Shown piece by piece: positions 38,880-47,700 of a stretch of DNA of 64,000 nt. The position numbers and the translations under genes were made by a program. How positions within the stretch are numbered: position 1 is the first letter of the stretch; each line of letters begins with the position of its first letter. Source of the DNA: Spongorhabdus nitratireducens (GTDB lineage: Bacteria; Pseudomonadota; Gammaproteobacteria; Pseudomonadales; Endozoicomonadaceae); NCBI GenBank assembly GCA_947387575.1, contig CANDOC010000008.1, positions 124,001-188,000 of the forward strand, in the 5' to 3' direction. A model generated the notes under the pieces. The model was not told where the DNA came from and did not search any database. It saw only the letters and a list, made by a program, of their open reading frames with translations.

Positions 38880-39353
38880 TCAGGATGCTGCTTTGGATTT
38901 GGCCGTCACCGCTTTGGCTATTGCAGTCTTGGCAGGAGCCGGTTTTGCTTTGGTTGAGGTTTTGCGGGCAGTGGTGACTTTAGTCGCCGCTACTTTTTTT
39001 CTGGGCGCCGGCGCCTTTTTGGTGCTGGTGCTCAGCTGGGCAATTTCTTCCCGCAGCATTTTTTCCCGGGCACTCAGGGCTTTGACGGATACAGCCAGTG
39101 CTTCAACCTGTTTAGTCAGCGCTTCAACTTCAGAGTGAGTATCCTGCAGATTTAACAGGTCCTTCACTTTGTCCAGCTGTTCCTGGAGCCGGCTTTTTGT
39201 TTGGCTTTTAATGTCATCAAGCTTGTCACTCGCTCGCTCGTTGACAGACTCCCCCTCTTCAACAAGCGCATCAAAAAACTTGAGACCTTCCTTACCCAGT
39301 TTTTCATAACGGGCATAGGTACCAAGACTGGCAAGAAATAGTTTCTCGTACAT
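38880..39353 (-). CDS. Phasin-like (PhaF-type) granule-associated protein
   Basis: Soluble 157-aa protein: an N-terminal helical region (MYEKLFLASLGTYARYEKLGKEGLKFFDALV), a coiled coil (about 40-105) and a Lys/Ala/Pro-rich tail resembling histone H1. This is the layout of PhaF-type phasins, which coat polyhydroxyalkanoate granules and bind DNA. GAGGGGG lies upstream of the ATG. No PHA synthase is in the window, so granule association is inferred from sequence alone. Confidence 0.75.
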   Translation of the reverse strand: MYEKLFLASLGTYARYEKLGKEGLKFFDALVEEGESVNERASDKLDDIKSQTKSRLQEQLDKVKDLLNLQDTHSEVEALTKQVEALAVSVKALSAREKMLREEIAQLSTSTKKAPAPRKKVAATKVTTARKTSTKAKPAPAKTAIAKAVTAKSKAAS

Positions 39354-39570
39354 GTTTATTCCCCCTCATCATTATTATGTACGACCTGTCGCCTGCAAAC
39401 TGTCCTAAAACAACATCTGCAGATAAGATAACTTTACCATCCTTTTCATATGACTTTTATGAAGTAACCGACAAATAAGCGATATTTCATGCCTCTTTTT
39501 GATCTATATCTGATCTGTTATCAAGGTTAAAATTCTATCAGGAAAGAACAAAATCTAATTAGCAGGTAGC

Positions 39571-40455
39571 ATGCAAACCAATTCTCTTGATAACTCTCAT
39601 AATAATTCTCTTAACACTTCTCCTAGCAATCCTCCTAACGAGTCTCCTGGCAAGTCGCATAACAACACGCTTCAGGCACGCTTTCAGGTAATACGCTCGA
39701 ACAAGTTATTCGAGCTATTTGTTATCAGCATCATTATTTTTTCGGCGATGGTTATCGGGGTAAAAACATTCCCCATTCCGGATGCCATGAGTCGGATCAT
39801 CGCCATTCTCGACTGGGGAATCACTCTGTTTTTTCTGATTGAAATTACCATTCGATTTCTGGCGGAAGAGAACAAGCGGCACTTTTTCAAATCAGGCTGG
39901 AATATCTTCGATACCATCATTGTCGTCGTCAGCCTGATTCCGGCTGAAGATACCGAGCTTGCCCTTGTCGGTCGCCTGATCAGGATTTTCCGGGTACTGC
40001 GTATGGTATCGATGATACCCGAGCTGCGCCTGCTACTGGGTGCTCTGGTCAAGGCACTGCCACAACTCGGTTACGTGATGCTACTGATGTTTATAATTTT
40101 CTATATCTATGCCGCTGTCGGCAGCACGTTTTTTTACAAGATTAATCCCGAGTTGTGGGGTGACATCGCCATCAGTATCCTGACACTGTTCAGAGTCATG
40201 ACTTTCGAGGACTGGACGGATGTCATGTACGAAACAATGGAAGTGTACCCACTCAGCTGGGCCTACTATATCAGCTTTATCTTTTTCACCGCTTTCGCCT
40301 TTCTTAATATGATCATCGGTATTGTCGTCAATGTACTTGAGCAGGAAAGACAACAAATCCGGCAAGAGGAACAGGCGGACTCAGGCGAGCCATCACTGCA
40401 GGATATCCACAGGGAAATGCAGGAAATCAAAGCGCTACTGAGTCAGCAAAGATAA
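39571..40455 (+). CDS. Voltage-gated cation channel (single-domain, NaChBac-like)
   Basis: Six transmembrane segments in one subunit (about 45-70 S1, 80-100 S2, 108-128 S3, 138-160 S4, 170-190 S5, 230-258 S6). S4 has Arg every third residue in GRLIRIFRVLRM. The pore has the selectivity-filter sequence TFEDWTD (NaChBac itself has TLESW), so cation selectivity should not be assumed to be sodium. A C-terminal coiled coil follows (LEQERQQIRQEEQ...). The N-terminal 35 residues are low-complexity Asn/Ser/Pro repeats. 294 aa. Homotetramer expected from the family. Likely role: sodium or calcium entry in motility or pH response; not determinable here. Confidence 0.85.
   Translation: MQTNSLDNSHNNSLNTSPSNPPNESPGKSHNNTLQARFQVIRSNKLFELFVISIIIFSAMVIGVKTFPIPDAMSRIIAILDWGITLFFLIEITIRFLAEENKRHFFKSGWNIFDTIIVVVSLIPAEDTELALVGRLIRIFRVLRMVSMIPELRLLLGALVKALPQLGYVMLLMFIIFYIYAAVGSTFFYKINPELWGDIAISILTLFRVMTFEDWTDVMYETMEVYPLSWAYYISFIFFTAFAFLNMIIGIVVNVLEQERQQIRQEEQADSGEPSLQDIHREMQEIKALLSQQR
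39580..39675 (+). repeat. Imperfect 12-bp tandem repeats in the channel N-terminus
   Basis: About eight degenerate 12-base units of the form AAY TCT CNT RAY encode four-residue steps such as NSLD, NSHN, NSLN and TSPS. They keep frame and precede S1. Confidence 0.55.
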
Positions 40456-40492
40456 AATTCAAATAACCAGCCGGACATAAAATCTGGAAGTC

Positions 40493-41800
40493 ATGATGAC
40501 AGGATTAACTTCTATCTCTCCGATGGATCGAGCCAAGGGGGCATTGCTGGGACTGGCTCTGGGGGATGCGCTGGGGACAACCGTTGAATTCAGGGAACGG
40601 GGATCCTTTGAGCCATTAACCGGTCTTTGTGGTGGCGGCCCTTTTAATCTGAAATCAGGGCAATGGACTGACGATACTTCCATGATGCTTTGTCTGGCCG
40701 ACAGTCTGTTGGCTACTGGCGAAAATGACCCGGATGATCAAATCAATCGCTATGTTCGCTGGCAACAGCACGGGGAAAACTCTTCTACCGGCAGCTGTTT
40801 TGATATCGGTTCCACTGTCAGCAAAGCTCTGCAACGATACACAATAACAGCCAACCCCCTGGCCGGTAGTACCGATGAATGGAGCGCAGGCAATGGTAGT
40901 CTGATGCGCATTGCTCCCATTGCCCTGTTTCATCACGCTGAACCGCTCCCTGTATTACTGGATGCTGCAGCTGTTTCCAGCCGGACAACGCACGGGGAAA
41001 TTCGCTGCATTCAGGCTTGCCAGCTGTTCTGCTATTACCTGCAGAAACTACTTTGTTCACAGCAGACACCAGACAAGCAGCAGCTGCTATTTGAGTTTGG
41101 ACGTGAAATGACGGCAGAGATGGCAGACTGGCATCCTGATATCAAACAGTTAGCCAACGGCCACTTAAGCGAGAAGTCTGTCGATAATATTAAAGGCAGT
41201 GGCTTTGTTGTTGAATCACTGGAAGCCGCCTTATGGTGTTTTCTGCATAGCGATAGTTTCGAGCAGGGCGCTTTAATGGCCGCCAATCTGGGTGATGATG
41301 CCGATACGACAGCAGCCATCTATGGTCAGCTGGCCGGTGCTTACTATGGTTATAGTGAACTCCCGAGCAACTGGTTATCGCAGTTATTCTGGTACAGCCA
41401 TATTGAAAATATCGCGGTTATGCTGGTCAACTTTCCAGCAGAGCAGGATATTTTGACTTTTCTGAAGGCTGCACGAAAAGGCCTGAGTTATCTGGAAACA
41501 GAAGACAAAATATCAGACGAAAAGCTGGAGCTTGAATTTCTGACAGCAACAGCAAACCATGATATCTGTATTCCCGGTTTAAACTGGCTTGGATGGGTTG
41601 AAAGAAACGGAATTCGGCATATGCTGCCGAGTGAACGGATTGGCTGGATACAGAAAGCTGGACTGGGTGATTGTCTTGCATTTTTTACTGCGACAATTCA
41701 AGCAAAATGTTTTCTGCGTGGTGTCATTATTCTTTCTATTCGGCATGGTGTCATGAACCAGTTGCTGAACAGAATTGAATATCACCTGCATGATATCTGA
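40493..41800 (+). CDS. ADP-ribosylglycohydrolase family protein with C-terminal DUF6508-like domain
   Basis: Residues 10-310 form an ADP-ribosylglycohydrolase (DraG/ARH) domain: GALLGLALGDALGTTVEF, QWTDDTSMMLCLADSL with metal-binding Asp, GNGSLMRIAP and NLGDDADTTAAIYGQLAGA. This family removes ADP-ribose from proteins or other targets. The last 120 residues (from about 315) look like a DUF6508 domain (NWLGWVERNGI, then LGDCLAFFTATIQAKCFLRG), a combination I recall from bacterial proteins but did not check. 435 aa. GGAAG precedes the two ATGs. A 103-aa gene starts 10 bases downstream and is probably coexpressed. Confidence 0.88.
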   Translation: MMTGLTSISPMDRAKGALLGLALGDALGTTVEFRERGSFEPLTGLCGGGPFNLKSGQWTDDTSMMLCLADSLLATGENDPDDQINRYVRWQQHGENSSTGSCFDIGSTVSKALQRYTITANPLAGSTDEWSAGNGSLMRIAPIALFHHAEPLPVLLDAAAVSSRTTHGEIRCIQACQLFCYYLQKLLCSQQTPDKQQLLFEFGREMTAEMADWHPDIKQLANGHLSEKSVDNIKGSGFVVESLEAALWCFLHSDSFEQGALMAANLGDDADTTAAIYGQLAGAYYGYSELPSNWLSQLFWYSHIENIAVMLVNFPAEQDILTFLKAARKGLSYLETEDKISDEKLELEFLTATANHDICIPGLNWLGWVERNGIRHMLPSERIGWIQKAGLGDCLAFFTATIQAKCFLRGVIILSIRHGVMNQLLNRIEYHLHDI

Positions 41801-41809
41801 AGTTAATAA

Positions 41810-42121
41810 ATGAGTCTGACCGAAGAATTCTTTATTGAGAGAGATAAGGCCGCTGTACAGTTGAAGAATGACGGTTTCATGTCATTCGGAGAACTTGAAG
41901 CACTGCTTGGCATCTCTGAACGTGATCTACTGGAAGCCGGGTTGATTAGCTTCAAAAGTCCACTTTCTACCGCGGACATAGGCGCATTCACACTGACAGA
42001 ATCCGGTAAAAAATATCTGATTGAAAGCTATCAGGAGCTGTATGTCAGGCCGGAAAGAGTCGACGAGTTATGTGCTCTGATGCAAGCCTCCCTGGGAACC
42101 AGAGAAGCTAAAGCCTCATAA
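41810..42121 (+). CDS. Small hypothetical protein downstream of the ADP-ribosylglycohydrolase
   Basis: Unrecognised 103-aa soluble protein, mostly helical (MSLTEEFFIERDKAAVQLKN). It contains FMSFGELEALLGISERDLLEA, which could be a helix-turn-helix-like region, but the evidence is thin. Ten bases after the upstream gene, so likely in one operon with it. Its stop codon lies within the following hairpin. Confidence 0.55.
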   Translation: MSLTEEFFIERDKAAVQLKNDGFMSFGELEALLGISERDLLEAGLISFKSPLSTADIGAFTLTESGKKYLIESYQELYVRPERVDELCALMQASLGTREAKAS

Positions 42122-42140
42122 GCTTTTGGCTTATGAGGCT
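42112..42140. terminator. Shared hairpin between the 103-aa gene and ilvA
   Basis: Twelve-base stem AGCCTCATAAGC/GCTTATGAGGCT with a TTTTG loop. It contains the stop codon of the small gene. On the minus strand TTTAGC follows, so it could end ilvA transcripts (stop 58 bases upstream). Confidence 0.6.
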
Positions 42141-42197
42141 GCATCAAGAGATTGACGACCTGAATTGTTATTTCTCAGCTGACTATTGCCCGGGCAT

Positions 42198-43712
42198 CTA
42201 TGCCAGAAATGCTTCGTATGCCGGGTTACCGGTTTCTTCCCGATAGTAGTAACCGATCTCGTCCAGAAATGCCTCAACATCCCGCCGCTCTCCTGTGGGT
42301 ACCTGTAGCCCGACAGCCACCCGGCCATAGGCAGCACCATGGTTACGGTAGTGGAACATGGAGATATTCCAGCGCTCTCCAAGTTTGTTCAGGAAATTTA
42401 GCAAAGCACCAGGGCGCTCGGGGAATTCGAAACGGTATAACACTTCATTTTCAACGTTGGCAGCATGACCACCCACCATATGGCGAATATGCAGCTTGGC
42501 CAGCTCATTTTCGGTCAGGTCCTGAGCCTGGTAGCCTTTACTGTTAAGCTCCTCCAGCAGTTTTTCCCGTGGATCTTTCTCAGGGTGAGTCTGGACACCT
42601 ACAAAGATGCTGGCACTTTCAGTACTGTGATAGCGGTAGTTGAATTCAGTAATATTGCGTCTGCCAATGGCTTCACAGAAGGCTTTAAAACTACCAGGGC
42701 GCTCAGGAATAGAGACTGACATGATGGCTTCACGCTTCTCACCCAGCTCTGCCCGTTCGGCAACATAGCGCAGTCGATCAAAGTTGATATTGGCACCACT
42801 TTCAATCGCCAGTAATGTCTGTCCTTTCACCTTATTCTGCTGCACGTACTTCTTTATTCCCGCAATTCCCAAGGCTCCTGCCGGCTCGGTTACAGATCGG
42901 GTGTCGTCAAAAGTATCCTTGATGGCTGCGCAGATCTCATCAGCATTTACAGTGATCACCTCATCGACACATTCACGACAGATGCGGAATGTTTCTTTAC
43001 CAATCTGAGCTACAGCTACACCGTCAGCAAAGATACCCACATGCGGTAATATCACTCGTTCACCGGCCTCAAGCGCAGCTTTCAAACAAGCTGACTCTTC
43101 ATACTCAACACCGATAATACGAATATCCGGGCGGATATATTTGATATAGGCCGAAACGCCAGCAATCAGACCGCCACCACCTACCGGAATAAAAATCGCA
43201 TCCAGCGGGTCCGGGTGCTGACGCAGGATTTCCATTGCAATTGTGCCCTGACCGGCGATGGTATCCACATCATCATAGGGATGAACAAAGGTATAGCCGT
43301 TCTCATCCACCAATTTCATGGCATGAGCCAGCGCTTCATCAAAAGCATCCCCTTCCAGAACCACTTCGGCACCACGGGCCAGCACCGCCTTCACTTTAAT
43401 TTCCGGTGTCGTGCGAGGCATAACGATCACAGCCTTAATACCCAACTGCTTTGCTGCCAGCGCCAGGCCCTGGGCATGATTACCTGCTGATGCAGCAATT
43501 ACACCCTTCGCTTTCTCTTCCTCTGATAATCTCGCCACGCGGTTATAGGCACCACGAATCTTGAAAGAAAAAACCGGCTGCAGATCTTCGCGTTTGATCA
43601 GAATGTCGTTATTCAGACGCTGGGTCAGAAACGGGGCAACAGTAATCGGGGTTTCGACAGCCACATCATAGACGCGAGCTTCAAGGATCTTGCGGATGTA
43701 CTGGTCAGGCAT
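42198..43712 (-). CDS. ilvA: Threonine ammonia-lyase, biosynthetic
   Basis: PLP enzyme that deaminates threonine to 2-oxobutanoate, first step of isoleucine synthesis; allosteric. The catalytic domain (1-330) has the PLP Lys in FSFKIRGAYNR, AASAGNHAQGLALAA and the PLP phosphate loop VGGGGLIAGVSAYI. Two ACT-like regulatory domains follow (about 330-505, ERPGSFKAFCEAIG and ERPGALLNFLNKLG), so it is the long form. 504 aa. In pseudomonads ilvA lies next to rpiA; here the large lyase-like gene separates them. Confidence 0.97.
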   Translation of the reverse strand: MPDQYIRKILEARVYDVAVETPITVAPFLTQRLNNDILIKREDLQPVFSFKIRGAYNRVARLSEEEKAKGVIAASAGNHAQGLALAAKQLGIKAVIVMPRTTPEIKVKAVLARGAEVVLEGDAFDEALAHAMKLVDENGYTFVHPYDDVDTIAGQGTIAMEILRQHPDPLDAIFIPVGGGGLIAGVSAYIKYIRPDIRIIGVEYEESACLKAALEAGERVILPHVGIFADGVAVAQIGKETFRICRECVDEVITVNADEICAAIKDTFDDTRSVTEPAGALGIAGIKKYVQQNKVKGQTLLAIESGANINFDRLRYVAERAELGEKREAIMSVSIPERPGSFKAFCEAIGRRNITEFNYRYHSTESASIFVGVQTHPEKDPREKLLEELNSKGYQAQDLTENELAKLHIRHMVGGHAANVENEVLYRFEFPERPGALLNFLNKLGERWNISMFHYRNHGAAYGRVAVGLQVPTGERRDVEAFLDEIGYYYREETGNPAYEAFLA

Positions 43713-43866
43713 GGCACTTCACTGTTTTTATTGTGGCTGCTGTAAAACCGCTTCTGCATGCAGAATGGTCTTCCGTTGCCCTGTATTCTAATGAAATGCC
43801 ATTAACTTTCTAGAACGGTGTACTTATAAGGTATGAGATCACTCTGAATCGATATGATAGTAAGGA

Positions 43867-43902
43867 AAAGGATAGATATTTAGGTTCGCATATCCATCCT
43901 TT
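43867..43902 (-). terminator. Terminator after the lyase-like gene
   Basis: AAAGGAT.GATAT pairs with ATATC.ATCCTTT around a ten-base loop; CCTTA follows on the minus strand. It begins 16 bases after the stop. Confidence 0.7.
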
Positions 43903-43917
43903 CTTTGATGACAATAT

Positions 43918-46533
43918 CTAGAGTACTGGCTGTACAAGAGGCCTACCCATAAAAGGTCCCAATAAAAAGGCATCCGGACGACCACAATGCGGATGCTCTA
44001 GCTCAGTGATACCCAGCAAACTATAAAGCTCCCGCTTCCAGTTCTGCTTGAAGTCTTCCACTATAGAGTCGTCAGGCTGGTTACTGGATGCACCCATTAA
44101 TTGTATCGCTGTTTTGGCAAATGCCTCTTTGTTTTCACGAGATTCGAGATTTACCCCATACTTAGCCAACCCATAGAAACTGGCTGAATTAGCTTTTTCG
44201 CGGGTACCTTTTACTCTTGCATGCTCGACAGCTTTCCTCATAGATGCCTCAAAGCGCTCGACAATATTACCATTCTGGATCTGAGGCCCGGTCACACAAA
44301 AGCGAAGTACTGGCGGATTCTGACAAACAGTAAGTTGCCAGCCATCTTCATTCAGAGAGTCATTGACATGCAAAATGCTGACTCCTGACTTATCTTTTGC
44401 CTTAAAGCAAACCTGAGTGTATGGCACACCGATCACTTCCAGTTCAGGATAAGAGCCAATTATTTCTGCAAAATCTCTGGTTCTGTGATGTAACTCATAA
44501 GCCAGCATCTCATACCCTGCCTTTCCGGTTTTCAGCAATGCCATCCAGGCTGCTGTAAAGTTACCAACACAAGTACTGCCCTGCTGATTCGTTGTCAGAT
44601 AAAATCCACCCGGCCAGTCATGCTCTACAAAAGCCAAAGCATCTTTTAGCATTTTCGTTCTGAAAAGGATGACCGAACTTCCTTTCAGCGAGTAACCATA
44701 TTTATGGGTATCAATTGAAATACTGGTTACTTCGGGAATACTGAAATCAAAAAGCGGGACTTCTGAAACAAGATCATCGTCACCCTCCTGCACACCCTCC
44801 TTCAGCTGAGCCTGTCTTATTTCCTGTAACCAGTGAAGAGGGAAACCGCCCAGACAGCCATCAACATGCAGGAAAAGCCCAAACTCTCTAGCCAAATCAG
44901 CCAGAGCACTGATGTTATCTACGACACCATGCGGGTAACTGAATGCCGAGCCAACAATCAGAATAGTGCTGTGGTTAATTTTTGCACGCACATCATCAGT
45001 ATCCACCTTGAAGGTTGTCTTATCCACTTCAGCATAAATCAGATCCATACCACAAGCTTCAGCACCCTTACGAAAAGCGGGGTGTGCTGTTCTGGGAACA
45101 ATAACTTCAAACCGCTTTATTCCCTTATAGCGAGGACTTCTTGTTGCAACGTTCCTGCAAGCGAGCAAGGCGGCTTTGATGCTATCTGTTCCTCCTGGCG
45201 TGATAACACCTGACGGACGTGAACTAAACAAGTCTTGATCAAAGCCAACCCCAAGATCACCTTCACCTGTTGGATCTGTCACCACGACCTTTGCAGGCTC
45301 ATCAGAGCTTTCTTCATCACTGTCTTCAGAGACAACTTTTTTAGGCTGTACGGGCATATTGGGCGCATGCAGCATGTTCAGCAGCATATTGACAACCTGA
45401 TCTTCAAAATAGGCACCACTGACATTCAGATGACGCTGAATCAAGTTGGTATGAGCAAAACAGGTGAAGCCCTCACCCAAAAACCTGTAGTGCGCTAAAT
45501 CTCCACTGTAGATTGACCCCGAAATCAGTCCTTCAACCCATTCTTTGTTTTCTTCTGATGCAAGTAACTTCACCGTTTCCAGGATAGTTTTGGCAGGTAT
45601 TCCCTCTCTAGGAATATCATCAAAGCTGGGGAACAAAGAGCCTGGAAAGTAACCATAATAGTAGGATGCCACAGCACGCTGTATAAGCCGTGAAAACCCC
45701 CAAGTGCCTTTTTTCCTAAACTCGTCATTCAGTGACATTCCCCTTAAAGGCAGAGCTTTTGCCTTTAATTTATCAAACATTTCAGATTTTCTAAGAACCG
45801 TGGACATTTCGGTCAAGGCTGCCTGAGCTTCCTGTACCCGTGGGACATCAGCCAGATGCACAAACAGCTCCACAGGATAACTACTATCATTAGGCTTGAA
45901 TCGGATGACAATAGCAGAGAACATGTCCGCTTTTTGATCAGGTAATAAACGGCCGGGAACACAAATCGCTTGCTCATCAGCACCACGAATCAAAAGCTGT
46001 CTGAAGTCAACTTTGTTTCTTGGAATATCAGAACAGTAAAAATGAGCCATTGATTTTGAAGAGGGAACTGTGACATCCAGATATCCATCACTGGATGAGC
46101 GAGAGGATTGCTGTAAACAGGATGCCTTCATCCTGTCCGGCAACAATAACGTGCTTAAATCAGATTCAGAATCTACACCAATAACAACGACTTCCACTCG
46201 CCCCTTGTATCTGACAGGTCCAGTGCACTTTTCTTCTGACTTGGATGATAAGCAAATAAATCCGACACCATTTCTGTTAGAGTGCTTATAAGCTTCTGTC
46301 TCCAAGTAGCCCTTTTCTTCCTTGAACAGTTTCAATTCAAGCTTTTCATCTCCAGACACTGTTTCAATATGATGATTTTCAACAATGTTGCCATCATCTA
46401 ACTTCTGCTCGACTGTAACTTTCACTCCATCAGGAAGAACAAAAACCATTGCCCATGATGATGAGACAGTAAACAAAGCACATAAATAGACCAACAGAAA
46501 ACTACGCCAACCACACAGTTGTTTTTTTTGCAT
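43918..46533 (-). CDS. Exported sphingosine-1-phosphate lyase-like PLP protein
   Basis: 871 aa. Residues 1-29 are a typical signal peptide (basic start, hydrophobic core, SSSWAM). Residues 30-300 match nothing I know. From about 305 to 800 the sequence follows group II PLP decarboxylases of the sphingosine-1-phosphate lyase branch: SGSIYSGDLAHYR, VITPGGTDSIKAALLACRN (445-461), HPAFRKGAEACGMD, SYPHGVVDNIS, LHVDGCLGGF with Asp558, and TSISIDTHKYGYSLKGSS with PLP Lys611, then the DWPGGFY that follows. An acidic insert (about 395-437) interrupts the domain. The expected reaction is cleavage of phosphorylated sphingoid bases, but substrate is unproven and glutamate or histidine decarboxylase relatives remain possible. 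AT-rich; inserted between ilvA and rpiA, suggesting gene acquisition. Confidence 0.82.
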   Translation of the reverse strand: MQKKQLCGWRSFLLVYLCALFTVSSSWAMVFVLPDGVKVTVEQKLDDGNIVENHHIETVSGDEKLELKLFKEEKGYLETEAYKHSNRNGVGFICLSSKSEEKCTGPVRYKGRVEVVVIGVDSESDLSTLLLPDRMKASCLQQSSRSSSDGYLDVTVPSSKSMAHFYCSDIPRNKVDFRQLLIRGADEQAICVPGRLLPDQKADMFSAIVIRFKPNDSSYPVELFVHLADVPRVQEAQAALTEMSTVLRKSEMFDKLKAKALPLRGMSLNDEFRKKGTWGFSRLIQRAVASYYYGYFPGSLFPSFDDIPREGIPAKTILETVKLLASEENKEWVEGLISGSIYSGDLAHYRFLGEGFTCFAHTNLIQRHLNVSGAYFEDQVVNMLLNMLHAPNMPVQPKKVVSEDSDEESSDEPAKVVVTDPTGEGDLGVGFDQDLFSSRPSGVITPGGTDSIKAALLACRNVATRSPRYKGIKRFEVIVPRTAHPAFRKGAEACGMDLIYAEVDKTTFKVDTDDVRAKINHSTILIVGSAFSYPHGVVDNISALADLAREFGLFLHVDGCLGGFPLHWLQEIRQAQLKEGVQEGDDDLVSEVPLFDFSIPEVTSISIDTHKYGYSLKGSSVILFRTKMLKDALAFVEHDWPGGFYLTTNQQGSTCVGNFTAAWMALLKTGKAGYEMLAYELHHRTRDFAEIIGSYPELEVIGVPYTQVCFKAKDKSGVSILHVNDSLNEDGWQLTVCQNPPVLRFCVTGPQIQNGNIVERFEASMRKAVEHARVKGTREKANSASFYGLAKYGVNLESRENKEAFAKTAIQLMGASSNQPDDSIVEDFKQNWKRELYSLLGITELEHPHCGRPDAFLLGPFMGRPLVQPVL

Positions 46534-46689
46534 GTGATGGACTCCCGTCTAAGTGCAAAGCAGGCCGCAAAGACAGAAGCATAGACAAAACGCAGCCTGA
46601 GCGGCATCTATCCCGATAGTCGGCATAGCCACTCTAATATCTGCAGAAGAAAACAATTTTTTACTTTCTCCAGCCCGCCTCAACTCCGT

Positions 46690-46695
46690 TATAAT
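46690..46695 (+). promoter_or_regulatory. -10 box of rpiA
   Basis: Perfect TATAAT 38 bases upstream of the rpiA ATG, with a poor -35 (TCTCCA at 17 bases). A likely sigma-70 promoter. Confidence 0.45.
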
Positions 46696-46732
46696 CCCCG
46701 CTTTAAACACCCATACTTTTCAGGACCGCAGT

Positions 46733-47404
46733 ATGACCCAGGACGAACTGAAGCAAGCCACTGCCCGTGCCGCTATCGAGCTGATCAAGCCTCATCTGGA
46801 AGACGATATGATTCTGGGTATCGGCACCGGCTCAACCGCCAATTTCTTTATCGATATGCTGGCCGAGCTGAAGGATGACTTTGACGGTGCAGTTGCCAGC
46901 TCTGAGGCTTCTGCCGAGCGTCTGAAAAGCCATGGTATCCCGGTCTATGACCTGAACTCTGTCAGCAACATGCGTTTCTATGTAGACGGTGCTGATGAGT
47001 CCAATGACCAGCTACACCTGATCAAAGGCGGTGGTGCAGCCCTGACCCGGGAAAAGATTGTTGCCGCCGTGGCCGAAGAGTTCATCTGCATTGCAGACGA
47101 AAGCAAGCTGGTTGGTGTTCTGGGCAAATTCCCGCTGCCGGTAGAAGTGATTCCGATGGCACGCAGCCATGTGGGTCGTGAAATCGTAAAACTGGGTGGT
47201 GATCCGGCTTACCGTGAAGGTGTTGTAACCGATAACGGCAACATTATTCTGGATGTCTGGAATATGGAAATTATCGACCCGAAAGCAACTGAAGCGGCTA
47301 TCAACCAGATTACTGGTGTCGTCACAAACGGCCTGTTTGCAGCCCGTCCTGCTGACGTGCTGTTTCTGGGCACCAAAGATGGCGTGAAAACCATCAAGCC
47401 CTGA
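46733..47404 (+). CDS. rpiA: Ribose-5-phosphate isomerase A
   Basis: Interconverts ribose-5-phosphate and ribulose-5-phosphate in the pentose phosphate pathway. [15 protein letters not shown] near residue 25-40, the catalytic Asp/Glu region [25 protein letters not shown] (about 82-105) and the C-terminal [15 protein letters not shown]. 223 aa is normal. Own promoter and terminator; monocistronic. Confidence 0.98.
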   Translation: MTQDELKQATARAAIELIKPHLEDDMILGIGTGSTANFFIDMLAELKDDFDGAVASSEASAERLKSHGIPVYDLNSVSNMRFYVDGADESNDQLHLIKGGGAALTREKIVAAVAEEFICIADESKLVGVLGKFPLPVEVIPMARSHVGREIVKLGGDPAYREGVVTDNGNIILDVWNMEIIDPKATEAAINQITGVVTNGLFAARPADVLFLGTKDGVKTIKP

Positions 47405-47414
47405 TCTGTTTTAC

Positions 47415-47443
47415 AAGCGCTTTCATAGCCTGTGAAAGCGCTT
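47415..47443 (+). terminator. Terminator after rpiA
   Basis: AAGCGCTTTCA/TGAAAGCGCTT stem with a seven-base loop, 10 bases past the rpiA stop; TTAGCTCTTCTT follows. Confidence 0.65.
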
Positions 47444-47700
47444 TAGCTCTTCTTGTACTACCTCTTTATCACTCCAATTCACAAAAAGATTGCACCAGGA
47501 TTAAACACGACACTTTGCTTTCAAGTAAAAATACGTAGAATGAATTCAGCTGCAATAAAACAATAAACAGCTTCAGCATAATAAAAAGCCATGAGCGAAG
47601 AAGTGCAGTGTGCATCATAAGGGATATTGATTGCTGCATTTTCCGGCAACAGCCTTCGCAGTAGGGAACGCAATAATAACAACACCAAGTGAGTGCGCTT

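Noticed and set aside
43918-46533. Glutamate or histidine decarboxylase
   Set aside because: The sequence around the PLP lysine (DTHKYGYSLKGSS) and the following DWPGGFY follow S1P lyase; typical decarboxylases have a different surrounding sequence. Kept as the alternative.
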